From assembly GCA_008330645.1 (NCBI GenBank), contig VLTN01000028.1, positions 62,001 through 126,000 of the forward strand: a stretch of DNA of 64,000 nt. The letters run 5' to 3'. A program made the translations under genes and the position numbers. The DNA comes from Cafeteria roenbergensis. Its lineage: Eukaryota > Sar > Bigyra > Bicosoecida > Cafeteriaceae. Under the pieces are notes generated by a model that saw only the letters and a list, made by a program, of their open reading frames with translations, was not told the origin of the DNA and did no database searches. Positions 48,054 through 60,000 of this stretch are shown here, piece after piece. Every line of letters starts with the position of its first letter. The stretch's first letter is position 1.

Positions 48054-51000
48054 ATGGTCGCCGGCGGCACGCCCGTGTCCGCGGTGGAGGAGCAGATGCG
48101 AACGGGAGCGTGCATGTCTGAGGCGCAAATCGAGGCCTTTCGCTGGTACCTGGAGCACCCGGAGGAGAAGGGCCTGGGCATCGTCGAGCGCATGCGCGAG
48201 CAGTCAAAGTCCAAGGGCCCTGCCAAGGCGGCCGCTGCAGCCGACGGCTCCCGGGTGGACGTGCAAAAGCTGGTCCGCATGGTCAAGGGCGGGCAACTGC
48301 CCAAGCGCCAGGCGATGATGGTCCTCCGCCGCAAGGGGGCCACGCATGAGGACTTCACCGAGTTCACCATGGCCATGGTAGGCGCTGACGACGCGACGGC
48401 GGTGACCGCACCCGAACTCCCAGCCGCTGCCGACGACGCAGCAGCGGTCGCCACGCCTGGCGACGGCGCTCCCGCCGGCGGCCCCGCTCAGGCCCGGCAC
48501 CTCTCTCGCGGTCGCAGACTGGCCCTTCGGAAGGTCCGCTCCGACGCCCGCTCGGCAAAGCAGACTGCCGAGGGGGGAGCCCTGGCCACAAGCGGCGCGG
48601 AACACGTCGCATCCGCGTCCGGCACGGCCGCCGCCCCCATCGCCACGCCGGGTGATGCGGTGCACTGGGCAGGCGCAGTCGCGCGCGAGCTGCTGGCCGG
48701 CGAGCTGCCGCCCGACCGCCGCCCGGCCGTCGCTGCCGACTGGTCAGCTGAGGCGCGGAGATCGTTCGTAGAATGGTGGTCCTCAGCCAAGGCGCTGGCC
48801 AACGCCGCGGCAGCCGCTGCCACCACCACCCCGGCAGAGCCGGCTGGCGAGAGCGACAACCCCGGTTTCGCCGTGCAGCAGCTCTGCCAGCTGCTCCACC
48901 GGTGTGCCGCCGTCGCCCGTCGCTGCGCCGACGCGGTGGCGGTCGACCCGTCCTCGGCCGCACCTGGCGCCGCGGCTAGGCTTGGGCCCATCACTGCCGT
49001 GTCAGCGGCAGAAGGCGTCGCCCAGGCCCTGGCCGAAGACTTGGCCTCCCTGCCTCGCGGCGGCTGGACGCTGTGGCCCCTGCCGCTGGCGGCCTGCGCG
49101 GCCTCCGGCGCCGTGGCGGCGGGCGGCGCCGCCATCGCCCCCCACCGCTCGCAGCTGGCGCTGCTGCTGTTCCGGGGCCCGGTGGCCGAGACGAACAAGG
49201 CGCCGCCTGTCGGCCCCTCCGCCAGCACCGCCACCGCCACCGCAGGCAAGCCGCCTGCCCGGCCCAGCCACTCCCCTCCTCCCACCGACCTGTCAGCTGA
49301 CGAGACCATCACGCTCTGGGCCGTCACCGGAGGCGGAGCCGGGTCCGCATTCTTCCCTGGGCTGGCCGCGCCCAACGGACAGATGCTGCGAAGCACCCCC
49401 TGGTGCCTGGGGGGCCACGCCGCCTCCGCCGTGGGAAGCCCTGCCCTGCTGGCCGCCATCGCGCGGCTGGCCTGCGGCGCGCCCACCCCGGCCCCCGCAG
49501 GAGCGCTCTTCAACGCCATCCTTCCGGCCTCGCTCTCGCACACTGCCGCGCTGCGCGCCGAGGCCACAGCCGCCCCCGCAGCCGCCGGCGCAGCTGACCC
49601 TGCCGCCAGCGACCCTGCTGCCGACACCCCAGCCCATGTCGCCGCAGGGCCTAGCAAAGCCGGCGGCAGAGCCGGTCTGCTGGCAGCGCCCGTGCTTCAC
49701 CTCGATGGCCAGTCCTTTGGCACCGACGCCTCGCCCGCCGGAGGCTCCGCCCTCGTCCTGCCCGAAGCCAGCAGCGCGGCTCTGCCGTCCGTCGCAAGCT
49801 CGGAAGGGTCCGTCCCTGTGCTGCTCTGGAGGGGCCTGGCGGCGGGCTGGCTGCGGCGGCCGGGCTGCCTCGGGGCAGCGGAGTGGCTCGCGCTTGATGG
49901 ACGCGTGATGCGGCATCTGACCCAGCTGGCAGTCCAGTCCTGGGTAGCGGCTGCGGGCCACGCTCTGGCCAAGGGGGTCAGCCCCCGCCTCGTGGCCGGC
50001 CATGCTCACATCAAGCTTGCAGCTCAGGCCCACGCCCCCGGCGATGAGGCGGTCACGGCGGCGCTGGCAGAGCCTGAAGCGGCGGCGGATGCGCCTTCCC
50101 CCGCTGCGCCTCGCAGCTCGACCACGGCTCTGCCAGCTGATGCCCTGGGCTTCGATGGCGTATCGCATGCGCTGCAGCGGTGGGTGGGACGCGGCCTCCC
50201 CGCCAGCGTGCGCCGCCGCATGGCGCCGACCGCAGGCGCTGGCGCCGCTGATCCTGCAGCCGGCGCCGCAGCGGGGTGGAGCGGGGCGCTGGAGCATGCC
50301 GCCCGCGCGCGCGGTGGTGACGGTGCCGCGAGCCGGTCAGCTGCTGTTGCGGCTCTGCAGGCTGCAGCGGAGGCGGCAGAGCTGCAGTTCGAGGCGTCGG
50401 GCAGCGGCGCCCTGGCGACCGTCGCGGCGAAAGCGTTTTCTGCAGAGGCTGCTGCCGGAGTGTGCGCAGCCGCTGCCAACGCTGCCGTTGTGATGGCAGA
50501 GCTGGTTGTTGGTGCCTCTGTCGGAAAGTCAGTCGCAACCATCAAATCAGCTGACTCATCTGTGGCTGTCGCAGCTTCCGGTCCCGGCTCTGCCAGTGCA
50601 CCTGCGGGCAGCGACGTCGACGCGGCCGGAGCTGCTTCGGCGGCGGCCGCATGGCCTCCCCGGTGTCTGGTGGGGGCTTCGTCCTCGGAGGCAGCGGCGG
50701 TCGCGGAGGCGTGCTGGCGCCTGTCCGCGGCTGTTGCTGGTGCGGCTGCCTGCCTGCCGCTTGATCGATCGCTGGCAGGTGTCGCTGCCATGGTCACGGG
50801 GAGCTGTCTTGCCGTCACGGACACAGCGTTGCGGCTTGCGGAGGCAGCAGCAATGGCGTCTGCAGCGCCGGCGTCAGCGACCGAAGCCAGCGCGGAGGAC
50901 GACGCCACCTCATCTCCAAGCGCGACAAAGGCGGCCGCCTCAGACCCCATCGCGTCTCTCGCATCCATGTTGAGCGACGCAGAAACTCCCCCCGTCGCGT

Positions 51001-54000
51001 GGGCGTCGCTGGCAGCCCTGCCTGCAGGCGAGGCGCTCTCGGCGCTGCCAGCCCCGGGTGCGGGCATCGTGCGGCTTCGGGCCGCCCTGCTGGACTGGCA
51101 GGCCGCGAAGTGGATCAAGCGTCCAGCGGCGGCGAACGGTGCAGGCGGAGAAGCAACGGACGCGCCTGCGACGGACGCGCCTGCGACGGACGCGCTTGCA
51201 GCAGCAGCAGCTCCAGTCGGTGCCGACGACGAGGGCGGAGCGGCGGCCACGCCGCAAGCAGAGCCCATTCGCTTGTTTGATTTCTCGCGGCTCTGCTCGT
51301 CGGCAAGCTCTGCCAACGACCCGACGCTGCGGCTCTGCTCGGCGCTGCGCAAGACGCTGGACACGCCTGGCGCCGCTGCCGGCGACGTCGGCTCAGACAG
51401 CCCGGAGCCCGCTCGCGATGCCACCTCGGCGCTCACGTCTTCGTGGGAAGACTGCCCGGCGTTCGCGGCGTTGCGGGACATGGCTCTGCTGGCCAGCGCT
51501 GCGCTGCAGCCCGGACCGCGCGTCGACGCGCCCGACGAGGCCGCGCCAGCGGGCGACCCGCCCGAGCAAGCCGGGGGCGCGGATGTCAGCCTGGCGTCGG
51601 TGGGGGGTGCTGCGGTGGTGCCGACGTCGGGTTTGGCGGTTTCGTGGCGCAGCGCTGGGTCGTCGCGGCCGCGATGGGCAAGCATGGGTGGCTCTGGCAG
51701 TGGAGCCTCCAGGCGCGTGTCGGTGTCGTGTCTTCACGTGCCCGGAGGCACCGCCGGGGGCGGGCACTGGCGCAGCCGCTTCGTTGCCGAGGCCTCTGCC
51801 CGCGCTGCCACGGCCATCGGGCTGGCCGACGTCCGCGGGAGGGCCGCCCGCCCGGCGGACGCGTCGGTGCTGCCGCTGCCCGGTGCGTCCCGCCTCGTGA
51901 CGGAGGAGGAGGTGCTCTACCGGCAAGCTCTGCCGACCTTCTCGAAGCACCTGTCGCCCCGCGAGTCGGAGCTTTTGATCAGCTGGGCGGGGTACGCGCC
52001 GCTGCGCGTGTCGCTGTCCGCTGCCTTCTTCGCCCAGAGCGACAAGGCGTCGCTCCTGGTGCGAGCGGGACTCAGGCGCGTGGTTGCAGCGCTGTGGCTA
52101 GAGCCCGGCCCCTTGGCCGAGGCGTCGTCGCCTGTCCGGCGGCCCGCCCACATTCCCGCCCCGCACGCGGGCGACCTTCCCTCGACGCTGGGGGCGTTTG
52201 CGGAGGAAGCCGCTGCCGCTGCCGCCGGCACGGTCACCGCCTCCAGCGCCGTGGCAGACGTCGCGTCTGCCCTCGCTGCCCTCGCCGACACGTGCGCGGG
52301 CTCTGCCCCGGGGACCGCCCTGGCGGGGGGCTCCCTGTTTGCGCAGCGGTGCGCCGCTCTCGTGCTTGTGGAGGCGGCCGAGGCGCAGAGAGTGGCCGCC
52401 AACGTCCCGGGCGCGTCGGCCGGGCGGGGCGACAGTGAGCACGCCTGGCTCGAGCGCACCGAGACGCAGTTCCGCGCCCCGCTGTGCCGGCTAGCGCGCT
52501 GTGCCGTGGCGGCTGCGTGGGACAGCCGAGCGGCCTGGGTGGCTCCGCCTGGCGCTGCCGGCGGCGAGACTTCGTTTGCGGTGTCTGCGGCGCTGCACGC
52601 GCAGCTGGTGGCTGCTGCGGTGCTGGCAGCGGCGGGGAGCATGCCCTGGCTCCTCGGCGGGACGCAAGAGGGCGGCTGCGTGGCCGACGGCAGCAGAACC
52701 AGAGGCGGAGGCGGAGGCGGAGGCGGAGGCGGAGGCGGCGGCGGTGCCTCCGCCGTGTCGCCCGAGGACCTGGTCGAGCTGGCGCTGGCAGCTGCGGCGG
52801 CCGTGGGCAGAGCAGCTGAGCGGAGCGGGCACCCCCTCAAGAGCGAGGTGGAGCACGACGCGGCGGGGGGCAGCCACCCGCTGTCGCAGGCCGCTGCTGC
52901 CACCGCGGCAGCGTGGCCTGCGGTGCGGGCGCTGCTCCTCTCAATGTCCGCTGAACGGCGAGACGCCGTGCTGAGCGAGGCGGCGGGGGTGCCCACGCGC
53001 AGCTGGGTCCCTGTGGCGGGCGGGGTCGAGTGGGCGTCGCGCGGGGGGGGGCTCGTGTGGTCGCTTCCCAGCCTGGGCCTGAGGCTCGCGGGCGCCGGCC
53101 GCCCCATGGCTCTGCCGACCCGTATTCAGGCCCTGCCCGTTGTGGCAGCGGCGCTCCGGCTTCCTGGAGCCCCTGATGCGGGGGCCGCGAGCGAGCTCCC
53201 GGGCACGACGGCGGCGGCGGCGCGGCTTGCCCGGGAGCCGTTTGAGGTCGTGCCGCCCCGGGCAGCCAGCGCGCAGACGGACGGTGCTGAGGTGCTGACC
53301 GCCGCCGATGCCGATCGCGAGCGGCGGCGCCCTGACACGATGGCGGTCTGCGGCGCTGGAGACGCCCGCGTGGTGGTGTCGGAGGGCCCCCCTCGCTGCC
53401 CCCAGGCCGCGGCGAGCGCCCTGCTGGGCTGGCTCTCCAGCGTGGGCGCTGAGCGCGAGGGGGGCGACGCGTCTGCGTCGGGCGGAGGAAAGGCAGGCGG
53501 GGACTGGTCGCGCTTGGCTCTGCCGGCAGAGCCCGGTGATGGCGTCATCCCGGCCTGGCTGGACCTTGCGTTTGCGCTGGCAGAGCAGGTCGGAATGACG
53601 CTGGACGCACACGGGCCAGCATGGGCGCGGAAGCCCATCGCCGGCGCGTCAACAGCCCATCAGCCGTGCGTCGGGGAGGCGCTCGTTGCCTCGGAAGGGG
53701 GCACGGGCCTGGTTTGCGTCCGCTGGAGAGACGCGGCCGGGTGCTCGGGCGGCGCCGATCGCTCCGGGCTCAGCGTAACGCTGTGCCGCGTGGTGGCCCT
53801 GCCGCTGGATTCGCTCGCGGACGCGGTGGCTGACGACCCCGACGAGGGAGCAGAGCCCCTGTGGTCGGCCCTGCCCGTCGCCACCTCGGACGCGGTGGAG
53901 GCCTGGGCGCTGAGCGAGGAGGGCACCAGCCCGGCGGAGGTCGGTTCTCCAGCACTGCTTCGGTCCGTTGGCGACGCCAGAGGGGCGCCGTGGGCACGCC

Positions 54001-57000
54001 TGGGAGCGGCAGAGCCGCTTCGCGAGGCACGGGCGTGGCTTTGCACCGAGCCGTCGGCATCCGCTCCAGACGCTGTTGGTGGCGGGGCTGGCGCCGCAGC
54101 AGAGCCTCGCGAAGCGGCCGAGGCTGCTCGGGAAGTGGTGCCGGCCTGGGCGCTGCTGTCGGCCTTGCCGCCCGCCGCGCTGCAAGGGGTGGTGCTCGCT
54201 GTGGGTGCGGCGCCGGGAGAGGTCGGCGCTGGCGCCGGTCTTGCGGCTGAAGGCGCCGGGCTCGCGCTGGAAGGCTTCAAGGCGGGCGACGCCTCGCCTT
54301 GCATTGCCGTGCGGGTTCGTGGCGGCCGGGCGACGGTGCAGCGGCTGAGCGACGGCGCGTCGCTCGCCGACGCCAGAGCCGCAAGCCTGGCTCTGCATGC
54401 AGCCGGATCCGCGCTGGGGCCTGGCGTAGAGTCGCTGCTGCGCGCCGCAGGAGCAGGCGGCTGCCTGCTGTGGGCGGATGCGTCCTCCAAAGAGCCAGTT
54501 GCGATGGAGGCGCCTGCGCTGGGGCTGGCGTTCGAGAGGCGGGGAGAGGCGTGGGTGACGGCCGATGGAGGCACCTGGGCCCTGGTGGGCTCTCCCCGTG
54601 TTGGGGCCTCCCCTGCGTGGTGCAGGCAGGAGCCGTGGCCGGCGGCGTGCCCCCATGCGCTGGCCATGGAGGGGGCGACGGGGCAGCAGGCAGGGGCGCG
54701 GGAGCTGTGGGTGGCCGAGGGCGTTGGCGCCGTCGTGCGCGCTGTCGACCCGACACCGGCCCGTCAGCCGCGCCGCTGCAGCACCGACGCTGGTGGGCAC
54801 TGCGAGGGCGGGCCGGACGGCGTTGGCGGCGCAGGGAAGTGGAAGGGTCTGCCCCGCGGAGGGGTCCTGGTGGCCCTCCCGCCTCGCGTCCTGGACGCGG
54901 TGGTGACGGACGCACACCGCCCCGCCATCGGAGCGGGCCCGCCCTCGCCCTCCTCCATCGCCGGGTCGGCGCTCCCGCTGGCGCTGCACAAATCGGTGGT
55001 TCACACCCACCGCCTCTCGCTTGGCGGAGCGCAGGTGGGAGCAGTGACCCCCGCAGCTGCCGCGTCCATCGCAGCCCTCCTCAGCGCAGCAGGGGCAACG
55101 TCGCGCGCGCTGGAGACGACTCCGCTTGCGGGGGCCACGAGCGGGCCTGAGGCCAGGGCTCTGACAGAGCTGCTGCCTGGGCTGCTGCCGATGCTTCAGG
55201 CCGGCCCGGCCTCCCCTGCGGCTCGCGCCAGCGTGCGCCTCGCGCTGCTGGACGCAGCCGTCGGCTTGTGGGAGGCAGACCCACCGCGCGGCTGGCCAGT
55301 TGACGCTGACTTGCAGCAGTACCTCGACGCCGCGCACGCCGCGCCAGCGGCCCACCGGCTGCCGCGCGCAGCCTTGCGTCGCCTCGTGTCCGCAAGAGCC
55401 TCCGTCGCCCCCGCCGTCCCACGGGCGCACTTCTGCGTCGCAGACGCGCCGAGCCGCAGCAGCGGGTCCACGCTGCCGGGTGATGCCACGCACGCTCGCT
55501 GCGCGCTGCTGCGGCGGCGGCTGATCGCAGAGCCAACGCGCGCCGATGCCGGAGTTGCAGTCGGGGCCAAGGACTCCACCGAGCCTGTGGCCGTCCCGGG
55601 CCTGCATTGCGGGGCCGGATTCCGGAACCTGCTCGCCTCGTGCCCCGCTGAGGTGGACGAGGCTCGCGGGCAGGCAGGCCCGTGGACGCCAGCCCCTGCC
55701 TTGGCGTACCACCGAGAGGCAGCCTGGACGGGCATTGGGAGGCTGCTCGAGAAACTGGAGGAGGTGGTCGAGAGCAAGGGCGCGGCCGGGGCAGCGTTCG
55801 GCGCTTGCTTCGATGCGGCCCGCGGCTCGATCTCGTGGGAGGCGCGCGCCGGAGCCGGTGGGGGCCAAGACGACCCGAGCGAGCTTGGCGACGGGGCGGA
55901 ATGGGACTCGCTCCTGTGGAGCGGGACAGCCAGCGAGGCCGGCGCCGCGGCCTTGCTCGCCAGCATCGTCGCTCGCTGGGTGTACCTGTGGCAGGCGCCG
56001 CTGCAGGGGTCCCGGTTCTTCGACGGCATCACGCTGCGGGTGCTGGCGGCCGTTGCCACCACCGGAGCCGCGCGCAGGTTCCCGGACCTGCCGCTGCTGG
56101 GCGCCGCTCGCAAGGCCGGTAGCGGGGCCAAGGGCACCCTGGCGCTGAGCTCGCAAGTGATTGCGTCCAGCCGCGTGGGCGTGTGGGTGCGGAGCACCAT
56201 GACGGCGGCGGCGGAGGCGTCCGCCGATGCCGTGCCCGCTGACACGGCCAGCGCGCTGAGCTGCAGCGTCCCCGCCATGCGAGCTGGCGGGCTGGGCCAC
56301 ACTGCGGGCGCCGCCTCCCCCCTTGCCGCCTCGTCTTCCCGGCTGCTGACCGCGGCCCCTTTGCCCTCAGCGGGCTCCCCTCTCCCTTGCAACGTGCCCC
56401 GCCTCCCTCCTCGCGCCGGTCGGGACGCCGTTCTGCACCCCGACATGGCAGGTCACGCGCTGCTTGAGGCGCTGGACGGCTGCCCCTTCAGTGGGGAGGA
56501 GGGCCTGGCATCCGCCGCCGCAGCCCGCGCCTGGATTGACGCGGCTGTCTGCTTCCCGCTGAGGGCAGCGTGGCAGGCGGAACCCTCTCCCGCTGGTGGA
56601 GCGGCTGCCGCGGAAGGCCATGCGGCCGCCAAGGCGGAGCAGGAGATGGGGGACCCTCCCGCGCCGGTGGCTGCCTTGGCCGAGGGCCGCGAGCTGTGGG
56701 AGCGGATGCGAAGCGACGCCCCTGCTCTGGCCGCCGCCCGCCAGCACGAGGCGGAGCAGCTCCTCCTGCTCCCCGCCTGCGCTGCCTTCATCGCAGCGTG
56801 CGACGAGGCGCCGCCTCGCGTCGACGCTGCCCTCTGCCGGGGCGCAATCGAGGAGCTGCGGCGCGCGCGCGCCGCCCTTGAGGCCGTGGCGGGCACATCC
56901 TCGACGGCGGCGCTGCGGCTCTCGGCCAAGCTGCTCGGTGCTGGCCGCTCCGCTGCGGAGCTGCTCTGCGCTCCTGCGCCTGCGGGCACCGCCCCGGACG

Positions 57001-60000
57001 ACCCGGCGAGACTCGCGCATTGCGCAGCCGTGCTCGTCGCCCTCCTCGACACGCAGCGCCAGGCGGCGGCATCTGCGTGCGACCTGGTCAGAGGCGCCGA
57101 GGCCGGCGTGGCCGCCGTGCTTGCAGGCGGGCCGGCGATCAGAGATGCATGCCTGCTCGCGGCGGGAGCGTGCCGGCGGCTCGCACAGGCCCTCGGCGCG
57201 GCGCGGCCGCACGGGGAAGCGTCTGGCGATGGCTGGCGAGTCAGCGCCTCGCTCCTCGCTGCCGAGGCAGCGGTCGGCGTGGTGACGCGGCCGCTGCAGC
57301 TTGACATCGTGGAGGACATGGCAAGCGGCGTGGACGAGGGGCAGGCCGAGCAAGACCTCCTGAAGATGGCCAGCTCGGGCGGGCGAGTTGCGCAGGGTCG
57401 CTGCGGCCTCGGGAAGACGTCGCTCATTGCGCCGGTGGTCGCCGCGCACGCTGCCTCCACGGGCCGCCTCTCGGTGCTCGCCGTGCCCAGGTCGCTGGTG
57501 GCATCCGCAGCAGCGGCGTCGCGCCGCGTGCTGTCGAGCGCAGCCGTTGGGAGCCGGGTGGTCCGCCTCACGGTCACGCGAGGCAGCGTTGCGGGAACGC
57601 CTTCCGCGAAGCGCCTGCTGCGGATGCTGCGGGGTGCTGCGGACGCGGGTGCTGTCGTCGTCACCACGGCCGAGTCGCTCCGGTCTCTCGTGCTGTGCGC
57701 CGTGGAGGCGGGCGGGCGTTGGGCCGTCGCAAACGGGATGGACGCTGGCAAGGCCATGGAGTCGGTGATGGACGCTCGCAGCGCCGCCGAGGGCGACGAT
57801 AGGCACGAGCACGCTGAGGCAGCGGAGGCGCTGTGGGGGTGCCTGGCGCTGCTGCGGGGCGGCACCGCAATCATGGACGAGGTCCATCTGGCGCTGAACC
57901 CGCTGCGCTCAGAGCTCAACTTCACCCTCGGGGCAAAGGAGGAGCTGCCCCTGTTGCGGGTGCGCACCGAGGCGATCCGCTGCGTGATTGGGGCCATCAT
58001 GGCGGCATCCAAGGCCGTGGCGGAGGGCCGAGGGGCGGCCACGCCGGGGCGGCGCCAGGCAGAGGCGCCACGTGCCAAGGCGCCGTCCAGCGGAGGTCGC
58101 CTCGCCACAGGCGACGGCCTGCGCCTCGGCGCGCCGGTTGAGGGCGATGAGGCGTCAGCGGACGGCATCGAGCCTGCTCTCCTTGACGCGGCGCAGCGGG
58201 AGCAGGTGCAGGATGCTGTCGCGGCCGCCGTTGCGTCTCGCTCCTTCGTCGTCACGCCCGAGCCGTGCATCGTCGATCGCGCCGGGATCTGGCCGGCAGT
58301 GCGGCCCCCGCTCGCTGCCGCGCTTGCGGACTGGGTTTGCTCCGTCCTTGCTGACCCGTGGCAGTGGGTGGCAGGCGTGCCCAGCGCCGCGCTGGAGGCC
58401 TCTGCCTCGTCCGAGTACGAACCGCCCTCACGGGCCAAAGGCTCCACCTACGCCACTCTGGGCTTTGAAATGGACGTGAGCAACCACCAGCGCGCGTTCG
58501 GTCCCTCGCTGGTGCTGGAGCCCTCTGCCCAGTACTGGTGCTCGCCAGAGGCGCCGGACACCGCCTGGATCAGCCTTAAGCTCGACCGGCCCCGCCGCCT
58601 GTGTGGCTTGCGCATCCGCTTCCGAGCTCGGTCTGAGTTCATGATGCGGTCGGGCATCCCGACAGTGCCCGACTGCACCTCCGTCCGCCTGGTCCCGCCG
58701 CCTGAGGACTCGTCTCACCATGAGGCCACACCCCGCAGCGAGGAGACTGCAGCCGCTTGCGCTGCCGCCGACCGCGACGCGACACTGTTGGAAGGGACGA
58801 CAGTGGCCGAGCTGTCCCACGCCCCAGTGCAGCGGGTGCTCTGGGCCGACCCGCGCAGCGGGCCCGAAGCTGCCCCGCTGGTTGCGTCCGTCCGGCTCCT
58901 GATGCAGGGCTCGGCAACGTGGTTCGCGGTTCAGCACGTGGAGCTGCTGGAGCCGGAGGAGGCGCTCCCGGACCGGGACGCCGTTCGCCGGGCAGTCTGC
59001 GCTGCGCTGGCGGCGCCGACTCCCTCCCCGCCGCCAGCGGAGGGCTCGGGCACCGAGGCGGAGCTGCCGCCGCTGGCGGCCGCAGTTGCAGAAGCGGCCC
59101 GGACTGCGCTCGACACCTTCGCGCCCCACGCCCTGTCGAAGCGGTTCGGCGTGCACTACGGCCTGCTGCACGGCGAGGGCAGCGAGTCCGGCGCCAGCTC
59201 TGGGGACGATCCGGGCGAGGACGGCGGCGAGGATGGCGGCGGCGGCATGGAGAGCGCGGCGCGTCGGCTGCTCGCCGTGCCCTTCACTGCGCGCGGGACT
59301 CCCTCCCCTGCGTCCGAGTTTGCGTCCCCGGACGCCGCGCTAGCCTTCACTCTGGCAGCGTACGCACAGTCAGGCCTCCGATCCGGAGACGCGCGCCGGC
59401 TGCTGCTGTCGCTGCGAGCTCGCCTTGCAGCAGAGCGCGGCCCCATCCCCTCGCGGCCGGCGTTCCGACTGTCCGACGCATGGGCCCGGAATGCCGCCGC
59501 AGCCGCCGCCGCTGCGGCTGCTTCCAGGCCGACGCGCGGAAGGCTTGCCCCCAGACTGCTCCCTCTTCACCTTCTGAGCCACACCTGCGCTGCAGATGTG
59601 GAGGCTGTGCGTCGCGCCGTGGGGATGCACCCTGCTGCTGTGGCTTGGTACCTCGACCATGTGGGCTTGCCTGAGGCGCTGCGCACCCGCCGCTGGCGAC
59701 TGACCGCCACAGGCGAGGACTTGGGATGGCAGCTTTGCGCGGCAGCGCGCCTGGGTTTCAGCGGAACGCCGTCGTCCAGGCTGCCCACTGGCATGGGCGC
59801 GTGCAAGTTCGAAGCCGCGTCCGAGCACCTTGTGGCTGCCACGCTCACGGACCCCGCGGTCTGCGGTGTTGCCACGCTTCCAGACGGTTGGAGCGTTGCC
59901 AGGCTCCTTGCGGCGGTGGGGCATGCAGCTGGCGGTCCGGGCACTCACAAGCTTGCAGAGGAGGCGCAAGGCAGCCGGGGCACGAGCGTCGGGGAGGATG

